A DNA stretch of 64,000 nt from Leptothermofonsia sichuanensis E412 (lineage in GTDB: Bacteria; Cyanobacteriota; Cyanobacteriia; Leptolyngbyales; Leptolyngbyaceae). Position 1 is the stretch's first letter, and each line of letters opens with the position of its first letter. Where the stretch lies: NCBI RefSeq assembly GCF_019891175.1, contig NZ_CP072600.1, forward strand, positions 62,001 through 126,000, written 5' to 3'. Position numbers and translations under genes: made by a program. The notes beneath the pieces are model-generated. The model saw only the letters and a program-made list of their open reading frames with translations, did not search any database and was not told the DNA's origin. Below, piece by piece: positions 38,901 to 47,197 of the stretch.

Positions 38901-41900
38901 ACGGCTGAAGAGTCAGCCAACCTGGGAGACTTGCTAGGCGAACCCACCTCTACTGAACCCACAGATTTTGGTGGTTTAGACAATCTGCCGGGTGAAGCAG
39001 ATGGTTCAATGCCTGGAGAGGCAGCCGATCTGGATAGTTTGCTGGGCGAACCTGCCGCCCCTGCGGAACCTATTGACTTTGGCGATTTAGGCGCAGGTGA
39101 CCTGCCGGGTGAAGCTATCGTTTCAACGGCTGGAGAGGCAGAAGACCTGAATGGTTTATTGGGCAAACCCGCCTCTGCTGAACCTACAGATTTTAATGAC
39201 TTGGGCGATCTGCTGGGTGAAGCAGCCGTTTCAACCGTTGAAGCGGCAACAGACCTGGATGATTTGCTGGGTGAGTCCTCTCCTGCTGAATCTGTAGACT
39301 TTGGCGACCTGGGAGATTTGCTGGGTGAAGCAACTGCCCCAATTTCCACCGGGGCAGACGACCTGGGGGATTTGCTGGGTGAAGGGACTGCCTCTGAGAC
39401 TTCTGAGGACTTTGGGGATTTGGGCGACTTGTTGGGGGCACCTTCTTTCTCCTCTGACATTCCAGACTCTGACGCTCTAGACTCTGACGCTCTAGACTTT
39501 GGGGATCTGGGCGACTTGCTTGGCGAAGCGACTGCCTCTGAACCGGAAAGGTTTGAACACTCAGACTTGTCAGGTGAATTTCCCACGTCTGGTGCAGTCA
39601 ATGAATTTGAGGAATTAGACAGTTTACTAGGGGAAGAAAACTCTGTAGCCCCAGTCGGTGATTTCACCGATCTGGATAATTTAATCGGCGAAACGGCTCC
39701 AGATGTGGCTCATTTTGCTGATTTAGACAACCTGCTCAATGAAGATTCGCCATCACCAGCGTCTGGCAGTTCTCTGGAGGACAGCAGCCGTCCACCAGAT
39801 ACCGGTTCTCAAAGCCTTACAGAAATGGAAGACTTTGCGGACCTGGAGGCTCTGTTGGAAGCGGATGAACCAGTCAGTTCCAGTGATCAACTCATAGAAC
39901 CCTCCACAGATTCTGACTTTGATGAACTGGATGATCTGCTGAAGGATGCTGAAGAAAGAATGGGCGGCTCTCCCAGCGTACCAGTCAGCCGGGGGCTTGG
40001 TGCTCAAAATCGACGGCTACCCCGCCCAGGTCGGGTATTCAGTGAACAAACAATGCGGGTTCCGGTTAAGCATCTCGATAACCTGAGCAACCTGGTCGGG
40101 GAACTGGTGGTCAACCGCAACAGTCTGGAGCAAGACCAGGAACGCCTCCGCCAGTCCCTGGATAATCTGCTCTATCAGGTTCAGCAGCTTAGCGATGTGG
40201 GTCAGCGGATGCAGGATCTGTACGAGCGATCGCTGCTGGAAAGTTCTCTCCTGGCAAGTCGTCAGAGCTATCGCCAGGGTTCTGGTAGCCCCTTGCGCGA
40301 CAGTGGGGAATCATCGATTCAGACTGCCAGTACCAGTGTTGAGTACGATCCACTGGAAATGGATCGGTTCACAGGGTTCCATAGCCTTTCCCAGGAAATG
40401 ATTGAACTGATTGTGAGAGTCCGAGAGTCTGCCTCTGACATTGAGTTCATTGTCGATGAAACGGATCAGGTGACACGCATGTTCCGTCAGGTCACCACTC
40501 AACTTCAGGAAGGGCTGACACGCTCGCGCATGGTGCCCTTTGCTCAGACGGCTGATCGGTTGCCCCGTGCTGTACGCGACATCTCAATGCGCGTTGGCAA
40601 ACAGGCAGAGCTGGTGATCGAAGGACGGGAGACCCTGATTGACAAAATGATCCTGGAGCAGCTTTATGACCCCATGACTCACCTGGTCAATAATGCCCTT
40701 ACCCACGGGATCGAGCCGCCAGATGTCCGTCGGGCGGCGGGTAAACCTGCCGCCGGGCGGATTACAATTCGTGCCTTCCACCAGGGCAACCAGACCATCA
40801 TTTCAGTATCGGATGATGGAGCCGGGATTGATGTGGAGCGGGTGAAAGCAAAGGCCATCGAAAAAGGTTTGATTACACCGGCAGAAGCCAGGAGTATGTC
40901 TCGTCTGGATGTTTATGATCTGCTTTTCCACGCTGGCTTTAGCACCAAAGACCAGGCAGACGACTTTTCTGGACGAGGGGTGGGGATGGATGTTGTGCGT
41001 ACCAGCCTGAGCGAGATTCGTGGGGTAATTAACACCGACTCAAACCCAGGGAAAGGGACAACCTTTACCATTCGCCTGCCACTGACGTTGAGTATCTCGA
41101 AGGCGTTGTGCTGTATTAGCGATCGCGCCCGGATTGCCTTCCCAATGGACGGTGTGGAAGATATGCTGGATGTCCCCAAAGAGCGGATTCAAACCAATGC
41201 GGAAGGCCAACCCTGTTTGCCCTGGCGGGATTCCCTGCTGCCGCTTCGCCCGTTGGTTGACCTCCTGGCATACAACCGCCATCTGAGTCGGGGAAATGTT
41301 TACGGTGGTAATCAGGAAGATGATATTGCTTCCATCGTCGTGTTGCGAAGCGCGGGCAACTTTCTGGCACTGCAAGTTGACCAGGTGCTGGGTGAGCAAG
41401 AAATTGTGATCAAGCAACTGGAAGGACCTGTTCCCAAGCCAGTTGGTGTAGCGGGGGCAACCGTTTTAGGGGATGGCCGCATCATGCCCATTGCAGACGT
41501 ACTGGAACTGATTGACCTGGCGATGGGTCGAATCCGCAAGGATGCCGGTGGGTCTTTGTGGGATCAAGGATCGGCCACAATTGCTCAGGAACCCCAGGTC
41601 ACCAAGACCGAACCGATGGTGCTGATTGTGGACGATTCCATCACGGTTCGTGAGTTGCTATCGATGACCTTTAACAAAGTGGGTTATCGGGTTGAGCAGG
41701 CGCGCGATGGTCAGGAAGCCTGGGAAAAACTACGCTCTGGTTTACCCTGTGATATCGTCTTCTGCGACATTGAAATGCCACGCATGGACGGATTAGAGTT
41801 GTTGTCTCGCATCCAGAAAGATCCCAACCTGACCCACCTACCGATCGCCATGCTCACCTCTCGCGGTGCGGATCGTCATCGTCAGATGGCATCCTCCCTG

Positions 41901-41990
41901 GGAGCCAGCGGCTACTTCACAAAACCCTATCTGGAAGAGGCTTTACTGGATGCAGCACAGCGGATGCTCAAGGGAGAGCGGCTGCTCTAG
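35958..41990 (+). CDS. hmpE: Giant CheA hybrid histidine kinase of the hmp cluster
   Basis: About 2,010 residues. Order: Hpt domain (phospho-His in LFRAAHSVKGGAAMLG), a second helical domain to about 280, then roughly 1,040 residues of acidic low-complexity sequence with some 20 variants of FGDLGDLLGE. Next come the dimerisation domain (EQTMRVPVKHLDNLSNLVGE), ATPase (HLVNNALTHGIEPPD; DDGAGID; GRGVGMDVVR), a CheW domain, and a receiver (LIVDDSITVRELL; CDIEMPRMDGLELL; YFTKPYLEEA). Other CheA hybrids of this class are about 1,000-1,200 residues, so the linker doubles it. ATG at 35946 abuts AAAGGG with no spacing; 35958 is preferred. Confidence 0.92.
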   Translation: MQPEQQQRIMGYFIEEAKDHLNTIEQGLLNLQATIEDPEMVNELFRAAHSVKGGAAMLGINSVQQVSHRLEDFFKILKESRVQVDQKLESLLLRVFDALQELLEQLQGPFGLTDEMANATLAGVQPAFDELQRHLDILVGEAEPVTSMPTTGFLSGDDLVPVPFLDADLAQTFGTEVPIRLREMLQLFKQSDADGGSRERLEAICRELTSMGQTFDLSAWCRLVDMARQAIAQPHNSYRILAPVVIRDIKQAQDLVLAGRADEITPCAQLLEMVPAPSSVEVAADTDFADLLAVADNADLEFDLTGSSELFDEASPFQSLDLEQGTDLASSSSDLDFGDVFGEAPLAMDVPGQQGPEVGMAELNSLADLFEGEVPDLGSTWQEEEIIGDASGALMADSGNLASDRDETDEPVDFSDLLFDESDMAPTIIQSQSDDLSDLFGDDLLEEEESTAESEAVDLPSLNSFEADELEDWLTMSESDDVSGAEDWGAIAAPADEQDPFAGLDLETELGLGDGSDSEFGPESSGEPDTELGELGELFAGMDESDLNFSSLEAESEALFSSVGTGEDENLFGGATDEPGESHPVENVVVTDPWEEFSGEEFSGSSSSAASGEPDTPVLTDPGEGAFTDVFGDAAAVGDNLLETGTTDELIETLSDQGEADFSSLFETTETFPETTEDSAIEELIDDSPDFTGDSWLLDSPESASPEPLEDLSDRLSPEASALESSDGGLDLDLSELDLGESLDLGESEITTPAAADTMNLDFGEFDLPVETPESPLAAEPSAPESTPSELTDLWAELPETTDLDLGFDESVSGIETPITESLISQDTDPFAEDLAAIVGVDATATYANEPPVEANFDADLLELENLGMASESTTPDSGLAEELPSEGAIEFGDLDFSAETPTEPVDLGNLGDDLGDLLGEPSIPTLSEAGELNNFLGEAIAPETPEDFGDLGDLLGESSAAGEPIDFGDLGDLPGEADILTAEESANLGDLLGEPTSTEPTDFGGLDNLPGEADGSMPGEAADLDSLLGEPAAPAEPIDFGDLGAGDLPGEAIVSTAGEAEDLNGLLGKPASAEPTDFNDLGDLLGEAAVSTVEAATDLDDLLGESSPAESVDFGDLGDLLGEATAPISTGADDLGDLLGEGTASETSEDFGDLGDLLGAPSFSSDIPDSDALDSDALDFGDLGDLLGEATASEPERFEHSDLSGEFPTSGAVNEFEELDSLLGEENSVAPVGDFTDLDNLIGETAPDVAHFADLDNLLNEDSPSPASGSSLEDSSRPPDTGSQSLTEMEDFADLEALLEADEPVSSSDQLIEPSTDSDFDELDDLLKDAEERMGGSPSVPVSRGLGAQNRRLPRPGRVFSEQTMRVPVKHLDNLSNLVGELVVNRNSLEQDQERLRQSLDNLLYQVQQLSDVGQRMQDLYERSLLESSLLASRQSYRQGSGSPLRDSGESSIQTASTSVEYDPLEMDRFTGFHSLSQEMIELIVRVRESASDIEFIVDETDQVTRMFRQVTTQLQEGLTRSRMVPFAQTADRLPRAVRDISMRVGKQAELVIEGRETLIDKMILEQLYDPMTHLVNNALTHGIEPPDVRRAAGKPAAGRITIRAFHQGNQTIISVSDDGAGIDVERVKAKAIEKGLITPAEARSMSRLDVYDLLFHAGFSTKDQADDFSGRGVGMDVVRTSLSEIRGVINTDSNPGKGTTFTIRLPLTLSISKALCCISDRARIAFPMDGVEDMLDVPKERIQTNAEGQPCLPWRDSLLPLRPLVDLLAYNRHLSRGNVYGGNQEDDIASIVVLRSAGNFLALQVDQVLGEQEIVIKQLEGPVPKPVGVAGATVLGDGRIMPIADVLELIDLAMGRIRKDAGGSLWDQGSATIAQEPQVTKTEPMVLIVDDSITVRELLSMTFNKVGYRVEQARDGQEAWEKLRSGLPCDIVFCDIEMPRMDGLELLSRIQKDPNLTHLPIAMLTSRGADRHRQMASSLGASGYFTKPYLEEALLDAAQRMLKGERLL

Positions 41991-42007
41991 CGGCCAGTGA
42001 TTTGACT

Positions 42008-42050
42008 GGTTTATGAAAGAGGATTCTACAGGAACCCTCTTTCACAAACC
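42008..42050. terminator. Hairpin downstream of hmpE
   Basis: GGTTTATGAAAGAGG and CCTCTTTCACAAACC form a 15-bp stem with one mismatch and a 13-nt loop, starting 18 bp after the hmpE stop. No U-tract follows, so it may be a 3'-end stabiliser. The stem resembles the hairpin at 43693-43729. Confidence 0.5.
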
Positions 42051-42105
42051 TCGTGCCTCTGGGGTAGAACCCTAAGGTTTTTTTCAGTGTATTGAATCCA
42101 TCTTC

Positions 42106-42354
42106 CTAAGGGTTAGAGGGCTTTTGTGGAATGTTAAGTTTCCACAGTTTTTCCAGCGTTTCTACCCGCTTCCGAAAAATCCAGGCTCGATATCGCCTGT
42201 ACGATAAAATCCCCACTGCCAGGGATACAGGAATACATAGCAGGCAGTACTCCGCTGGCACTGGAATATAGCGATTCAGTGTATTGGGCTGGGGAGAAGT
42301 CGCCAACTGGGTTGACAGCAATGGGTGAGAGCCATCGGCAGAGACCCCTTTCAT
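42106..42354 (-). CDS. Small single-span membrane protein with sequestered ribosome site
   Basis: 82 residues: an N-terminal polar part, then one hydrophobic segment (EYCLLCIPVSLAVGILSY) followed by a basic amphipathic tail (RRYRAWIFRKRVETLEKLWK). I cannot name a family. Support for expression: an excellent ribosome site AAGGAGG 6 nt before the ATG. That site lies in a perfect 9-bp hairpin (42357-42383), which would hide it in the mRNA. An overlapping frame to 42427 on the same strand lacks such support. Confidence 0.55.
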   Translation of the reverse strand: MKGVSADGSHPLLSTQLATSPQPNTLNRYIPVPAEYCLLCIPVSLAVGILSYRRYRAWIFRKRVETLEKLWKLNIPQKPSNP

Positions 42355-42356
42355 GA

Positions 42357-42383
42357 CAGGCCTCCTTCACTAACGGAGGCCTG
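42357..42383 (-). promoter_or_regulatory. Hairpin masking a ribosome-binding site
   Basis: On the minus strand CAGGCCTCC, a 9-nt loop GTTAGTGAA, then GGAGGCCTG, and 2 nt later the ATG of the 82-residue protein. The 3' arm contains the ribosome site, so the stem must open for translation. Confidence 0.6.
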
Positions 42384-42683
42384 CCCTTCCAACCTGAATA
42401 AATACAACCGGCCAAAAATGAGAGCATCGAGGGGGTATTGAATTAAATTCATCGAATTCACATTTTCTTTGGGGACAACCTTCAATAGAATGCCCTTGTT
42501 TCGCTCTCCATTGGGTTTAGAGGTAGTAAATCTGGTATGAAAAAGGAGTGAATTTTGTCACACATCCCCTTATCAGAAGCGTGGATTCAATCAACCAAAA
42601 AACTTAGAATCCGACCACAGAGACACAGAGGGGCACAGAGGGATTGCTCTGGGTTTTCCGTGCCTCTGTGGTACAGTCCTCAG

Positions 42684-42735
42684 GTTATAACAGCACCATT
42701 CATGGCAGGACAAATTAGAACGCTTAAACCCTGAT
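42684..42735 (+). repeat. 50-bp repeat, copy 1 of 2
   Basis: Core GGCAGGACAAATTAGAAC followed by an AAACCCTG-like end; the partner at 48815-48872 shares the core exactly and the flanks approximately. Confidence 0.65.
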
Positions 42736-42799
42736 CCGGTCTTTTTTCCCCGATACCCCGTCCCCTGTTCTCTGTCCCCTGCTATAAAATCTTCATTCC

Positions 42800-43567
42800 T
42801 CAGTAAAACCTGACCGACTTCAGGAGGGAACTGTCTCGTTTTATGAATGCCATTTCACAGAGCCATAGTACTCCGTAAGTTGGGCTGCGATTTAGATCGG
42901 TAATATCAAAGGGAACGTAGCCCAGTCGTTCCATCACTGCGATAGTTCTGGCCAGTGTATTCTCGATTCCTCTGGCACAAATCCCGGACTCCAGCAGGAA
43001 TATTTCGGTTTTTCCGATTAATTTAGACGCTCCCGAAATCACCTTCAAGTCAAAACCCTCAGCGTCTATTTTGACCATGTCAGGAATAGGAGCATTGAGG
43101 CTGTCAATAATATCGTTCAAAGGAAAAACCTCTACTTCAATCTGGTTCAGCCCATGCTCCGCGGCTTCTTGACTGGAAAATCGAAAGTTGCTGCTATCGT
43201 CGCGATCGCAAATCGTAAATTTTAGAGTTTTATGTTCACTTCCAACACCCGCTGTAATCCATTGAAGCCTGGAATTAGAGGCTAATAAATCAGCGATGTC
43301 AGCCTGAAGTTGTGCTTGAGGTTCAATCAGCGTATAGGCACAGTGTGGGAAGTAACGCAATGCCTGCCTCGTCCAACCACCTCGATTTGCTCCAACATCT
43401 AAGATATGGGTCGGCTGAAATCCAAGTTCTTGCAAGACTGAGAAAAAGCGATCAAGAAGATTGTGAGCTGGCAGTGGAGACAGGAGCGGTGGACTTTGTG
43501 AAGGAGTTCGTGTTCGTACTAACCGATAACCAAACTTTCCCAGAACTGATTGAACAAACCCTTTCAT
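42800..43567 (-). CDS. FkbM family methyltransferase
   Basis: 255 residues. SAM-binding motif I is THILDVGANRGGWTRQAL, followed by YTLIEPQAQLQADI (acidic end of the second strand). The FkbM block MVKIDAEGFDLKVISGASKL is clear. FkbM-type enzymes O-methylate sugars, polyketides or glycans; the acceptor is not predictable here. No glycosyltransferase cluster adjoins. The start at 43567 gives MKGFVQSVLGKFGYRLVRTR, a common beginning of this family in cyanobacteria. Confidence 0.85.
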   Translation of the reverse strand: MKGFVQSVLGKFGYRLVRTRTPSQSPPLLSPLPAHNLLDRFFSVLQELGFQPTHILDVGANRGGWTRQALRYFPHCAYTLIEPQAQLQADIADLLASNSRLQWITAGVGSEHKTLKFTICDRDDSSNFRFSSQEAAEHGLNQIEVEVFPLNDIIDSLNAPIPDMVKIDAEGFDLKVISGASKLIGKTEIFLLESGICARGIENTLARTIAVMERLGYVPFDITDLNRSPTYGVLWLCEMAFIKRDSSLLKSVRFY

Positions 43568-43692
43568 TTTTTTGTTAATTCAAACTAGAGATAAACTTTG
43601 CATGGAATTCAATGGCACGGCTTTCAGCCTATCATTCTTCGGATTTCCCCCAAGATATAGCAGTCCTAAATCAGTTGTGAGAGTGAGAGGCT

Positions 43693-43729
43693 TTGTGAGA
43701 AAGGATTTCTGGGGAATCCTTTCTCACAA
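43693..43729. repeat. Perfect 15-bp inverted repeat
   Basis: TTGTGAGAAAGGATT, 7-nt loop, AATCCTTTCTCACAA. No gene ends here on either strand, so it is not an obvious terminator. The stem is related to the one at 42008-42050. Confidence 0.75.
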
Positions 43730-43824
43730 TCCAGATAGGATCGCTATACCTCTCGTCCATAGCGTTTTGACCGAATTATCCGCTCAAACACCAGGGGGCT
43801 GGAGATTGTCGCATATCCGCTGCT

Positions 43825-43927
43825 AGAACGTCGGTGTAGAAATCGGATTTCTTCTACCCGATACCCAGGTTTCGTTGAATTTCTCACAAGAAATCCAATT
43901 TCCTGGAAGTCTGAACCGATGCTCCAG
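43825..43927 (+). repeat. 100-bp dispersed repeat, copy 3 of 3
   Basis: Full-length match to 5587-5689, including the terminal CTGAACCGATGCTCCAG; differences are scattered point changes. Confidence 0.8.
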
Positions 43928-44022
43928 GGCGTTTATATTCATTTACAAACAGTTTCTAAACCAGGTCCATTCAACAGGATTGCTGTATATCCTGATAGAG
44001 TGACCCATCGAGGAAAAACAAC

Positions 44023-44844
44023 GTGAAGACACAAACACAAAGTTGGTTAACCACAGTGGGACTATTTCTGGTGGCGATTCTTGCCTTCATTGGACTCAAT
44101 TCCTTCGTCATCATCAACCCTGGAGAGGCTGGCGTTTTGAGCATTCTGGGAAAGGCCCAGGACGGAGCACTGCTGGAAGGAATCCACCTGAAGCCACCAC
44201 TGATTTCCAAAGTTGATATCTACGACGTAACTGTGCAGAAGTTTGAAGTTCCGGCTCAGAGTTCTACAAAAGATTTGCAAGAACTTTCTGCCAGCTTTGC
44301 CATTAATTTCCGATTGGATCCAACTCAGGTTGTCGAGATTCGACGCAAACAGGGTACTTTACAAAACATTGTGGCAAAAATTGTGGCCCCCCAAACGCAG
44401 GAGTCTTTCAAAATTGCGGCTGCCCGCCGCACCGTAGAAGAAGCCATTACCAAACGGGATGAACTGAAGCAAGATTTTGATATTGCTCTGGGTGGACGGT
44501 TAGAAAAGTATGGCATTGTTGTGCTGGATACCAGTGTAGTTGATCTGACCTTTTCAACCGAATTCTCTAAAGCTGTAGAGGAAAAACAAATCGCCGAACA
44601 ACGGGCACAGCGAGCCGTTTACATTGCCCAGGAAGCTGCTCAGGAAGCAGAAGCGAACGTTAACCGGGCAAGAGGGCAGGCAGAAGCTCAACGGCTGGTA
44701 CGGGAAACCTTAACTCCAGAGCTATTGCAAAAACAAGCGATCGAGAAATGGGATGGCAAGTTTCCACTGGTCACTGGCGGTGGAAATGTGCTGCCTTTCA
44801 TCAACATTGATCCGGCGAAATTGCAGACAAAACCTGCGATGTAA
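44023..44844 (+). CDS. Prohibitin family (SPFH) membrane protein
   Basis: 273 residues. N-terminal anchor (TVGLFLVAILAFIGLNSFVI), then the SPFH/band-7 domain (INPGEAGVLSILGKAQDGAL to about 200) and a coiled coil (SKAVEEKQIAEQRAQRAVYI). Ends with the prohibitin-type FPLVTGGGNVLPFINID. Such proteins assemble into large rings at thylakoid and plasma membranes and are linked to membrane quality control. Start at 44023 is GTG preceded by GAGGAAAAACAAC. It seems monocistronic. Confidence 0.88.
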   Translation: MKTQTQSWLTTVGLFLVAILAFIGLNSFVIINPGEAGVLSILGKAQDGALLEGIHLKPPLISKVDIYDVTVQKFEVPAQSSTKDLQELSASFAINFRLDPTQVVEIRRKQGTLQNIVAKIVAPQTQESFKIAAARRTVEEAITKRDELKQDFDIALGGRLEKYGIVVLDTSVVDLTFSTEFSKAVEEKQIAEQRAQRAVYIAQEAAQEAEANVNRARGQAEAQRLVRETLTPELLQKQAIEKWDGKFPLVTGGGNVLPFINIDPAKLQTKPAM

Positions 44845-44950
44845 AGGTTGCTTCTGATTTTCTACTTTTCCACGTTCCCATTTTCGCTGTCTCCTGTTCC
44901 ATTTTCTCTGGGCTGATCTAGAATCATCCTGCACCGCCTATGCATTTACT

Positions 44951-46528
44951 ATGACCGCTGCCACACCGACCGTCCGAACCTACGATGTGATCGCCTTTGG
45001 AGATGAAGTTCCCGGTATTATGGCGCTGGTTGCCGCATCCAGAGAGTTTAATCGGCGCACGGGCAGAAGAATGCGGGGATTGTTGATGTTTAAGGGCAAC
45101 TCACCTGATGGAGTTGGGGGACATCTGGTGCGGGGTGGACTGGCTTACCTGGATCGGAGTTGTGTTCCTCTGGAAGTGCGGCGATCGCTCAATCTCCCCA
45201 CCTTTGGTGACCCCTCTTCCCTGTATAAAGAACTTTTGCAGCGTGTCGGGGTTGTCCAGATTGCCCTGGATCGCATCAAAGCAAATGAGGTTCTCCGCAA
45301 AATGCTGAGTGAAGCGGGTGTGGATATTCTGAGCCGGATTGAGATTGCCGCGGTCCTGAAAGAAGGGGCTAATCTGACTGGCATTGTCACATCCAGGGGA
45401 GAAACCTACCTGGCCAGACAATTTATCGATGCAACGGTTAATGCTGAACTGGCACAGGCGGCTGGAGTTCAGAAACTCCAGGGATTTGGCACCTTCGGTT
45501 TACCCGATTCAGAATTGCCTGTCACGCTGGTATTTGAGTCAGAAGGACTCAGCATTCAGCGGTTGAAAGATCTGGAACTGGCTTACCTGCGTCGCCTGAC
45601 CAACCCCAACGACTCTGAAGCTCAACGCTATATCAATATTGCGGCTGGCTCCAATCCAGATCTGGCTCAGTTTTTTAGAAGAGATCTGGTGGATGCTCAG
45701 GGCAATCTGAAAACCATGTATGTGGGGCAGGACTTCATTGACATCCGGTGTCGAGCACTCTCGATCGTTTACCACGCTTTTCGGGGCAAACGGCTGGTAC
45801 TTGCAGACAGCGGTGCTATTTTAGACCAGGCAAATATTGCCTGTTTCCCTGGCAATCGACTTTCCTGGAATGCTCTTCTTTGCTACACCACAGGTGCTGA
45901 GGCAGAAGCCCTAGCCCGAAACGCTGCCAGACCGACGGCTGCCATGCTGGAAGAAGTCTCGTTTATTGAACGGTGGCTCAAAAGTTGTGGGGCAACCAGA
46001 GTCAGACCCATGCTTGAACTCTACATTCGTCATGCAGGCAACGTCACAGAAGCTGTGGAACCCCTGAGCGGTGCCCGCATGATGGAGGGCGGGGTGTTAG
46101 CCAGTGAGGCATTGGGTACCTTTGGCTACCATCTGGATGTGCGCGGCGGCATTACGGGCCTGGGAGCCAGAGCGGCTGAAAAAGGAATTAGTAATATTAC
46201 CTTCCATACCCCACCTCTGTTTAATATTGGCATCCGTCATGCGCTGATGCAAAGTGTCCCCAATCTGGCTGTTGTGAGTCCTGCCTCCGGCTTCGATGGC
46301 TATGCCTGTGCCGCGGGCAGAATTGTTGAGTTCAACGTCGCTGTGGGGCAGGGAGTTGGCATTGCTGCTGCGATCGCCCTCAACAGCAACCGCAATCTGG
46401 CAGACATCCTCAACCGCGAAGTTCGGCAAGTGCTGGTACAGACGGGGCAACTGCCCAAGATTTATGGCAGAGGCAACGTCTTCGAAGCTTCCCGACTTCA
46501 AGCATTTGAAGGTGTGATGATTGCGTAG
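44951..46528 (+). CDS. FAD-dependent oxidoreductase
   Basis: 525 residues. The N-terminal dinucleotide-binding region is YDVIAFGDEVPGIMALVAAS, with a modified GxGxxG (GDEVPG), followed by a GGHLVRGGLAYLD segment. Further conserved blocks are EALGTFGYHLDVRGGITGLG and a C-terminal SGFDGYACAAGRI. The overall order matches the FAD-dependent oxidoreductase family of secreted or cytoplasmic enzymes with unknown substrate. No signal peptide seen. Reaction cannot be inferred. The loss of the canonical glycine triplet makes tight FAD binding uncertain. Confidence 0.7.
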   Translation: MTAATPTVRTYDVIAFGDEVPGIMALVAASREFNRRTGRRMRGLLMFKGNSPDGVGGHLVRGGLAYLDRSCVPLEVRRSLNLPTFGDPSSLYKELLQRVGVVQIALDRIKANEVLRKMLSEAGVDILSRIEIAAVLKEGANLTGIVTSRGETYLARQFIDATVNAELAQAAGVQKLQGFGTFGLPDSELPVTLVFESEGLSIQRLKDLELAYLRRLTNPNDSEAQRYINIAAGSNPDLAQFFRRDLVDAQGNLKTMYVGQDFIDIRCRALSIVYHAFRGKRLVLADSGAILDQANIACFPGNRLSWNALLCYTTGAEAEALARNAARPTAAMLEEVSFIERWLKSCGATRVRPMLELYIRHAGNVTEAVEPLSGARMMEGGVLASEALGTFGYHLDVRGGITGLGARAAEKGISNITFHTPPLFNIGIRHALMQSVPNLAVVSPASGFDGYACAAGRIVEFNVAVGQGVGIAAAIALNSNRNLADILNREVRQVLVQTGQLPKIYGRGNVFEASRLQAFEGVMIA

Positions 46529-46711
46529 GAGGTGGGAGTGAGGGATGAAGGGTGTTCGCCTCCGGCGTTTCCGCAGGGTGGAGTGAGAGAAGTTGTGAGT
46601 TGTGAGTTGTGAGTGAAGGTGGGAAGAAGGTAGAGAGAGGAGTTAACAGTTAAGAGTTCATAAGATAATCTGGATTTTGTAACAATTTAAGCAAATATTG
46701 AGGAGTCAACC
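46529..46711. repeat. TGAGTTG tandem repeat spacer upstream of ndk
   Basis: Short spacer with three to four units of AGTTGTG at about 46592-46615 and purine-rich sequence; no gene. Confidence 0.55.
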
Positions 46712-47161
46712 TTGGAACGGACATTTTTGGCAATCAAGCCGGACGGTGTGCAGCGTAAATTGGTCGGCGAAATCATCCGTCGCTTTGAAGCAAAAGGCTT
46801 TACCCTGGTTGGCTTAAAGCTGATGAACGTCAGCCGGGAGTTAGCAGAAACTCACTACGGGGTTCACCGGGAACGCCCTTTCTTTAGCAGTCTGGTTGAA
46901 TTTATTACCTCTGGTCCGGTCGTTGCAATGGTATGGGAAGGAGACGGCGTGATTGCCTCTGCCCGCAAGATCATTGGTGCAACCAATCCCCTCAATGCGG
47001 AGCCAGGAACCATTCGAGGTGACCTGGGGGTTAACGTGGGACGCAACCTGATTCACGGCTCCGATGCTCCTGAAACCGCTCAACAGGAAGTGAGCCTGTG
47101 GTTTAAGGATGAGGAACTGGTTAGCTGGCAACCTACGCTGATGCCCTGGATTCACGAGTAG
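46712..47161 (+). CDS. ndk: Nucleoside diphosphate kinase
   Basis: Transfers the terminal phosphate of ATP to other nucleoside diphosphates. 149 residues, with the phospho-histidine in [15 protein letters not shown] and the nucleotide-binding [14 protein letters not shown] at the start. The initiation codon is TTG at 46712, fixed by GAGGAG 6-7 nt upstream at 46699-46704 and by the conserved (M)[10 protein letters not shown] beginning. Confidence 0.96.
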   Translation: MERTFLAIKPDGVQRKLVGEIIRRFEAKGFTLVGLKLMNVSRELAETHYGVHRERPFFSSLVEFITSGPVVAMVWEGDGVIASARKIIGATNPLNAEPGTIRGDLGVNVGRNLIHGSDAPETAQQEVSLWFKDEELVSWQPTLMPWIHE

Positions 47162-47197
47162 GGCAGGAAGGAGGCAGGATGGACGGCTTTCCAGCTT

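Larger units (their letters stand above)
42355..42799. other. Intergenic region
   Basis: 445 bp: the masking hairpin, then AT-rich sequence, an ACCACAGAGACACAGAGG...TGCCTCTGTGGT inverted repeat (42612-42672), and a GGCAGGACAAATTAGAAC repeat (42684-42735; second copy 48815-48872). No gene seen. Confidence 0.55.
43568..44022. other. Divergent intergenic region
   Basis: 455 bp between FkbM and prohibitin genes. Contains a perfect 15-bp hairpin (43693-43729) and copy 3 of the 100-bp repeat (43825-43927). No gene. Confidence 0.6.

Noticed and set aside
37250-39667. Long Ser/Pro/Lys-rich minus-strand ORFs inside hmpE
   Set aside because: Antisense reading of the acidic repeat region; composition is a direct mirror of the Asp/Leu/Gly/Glu repeats.
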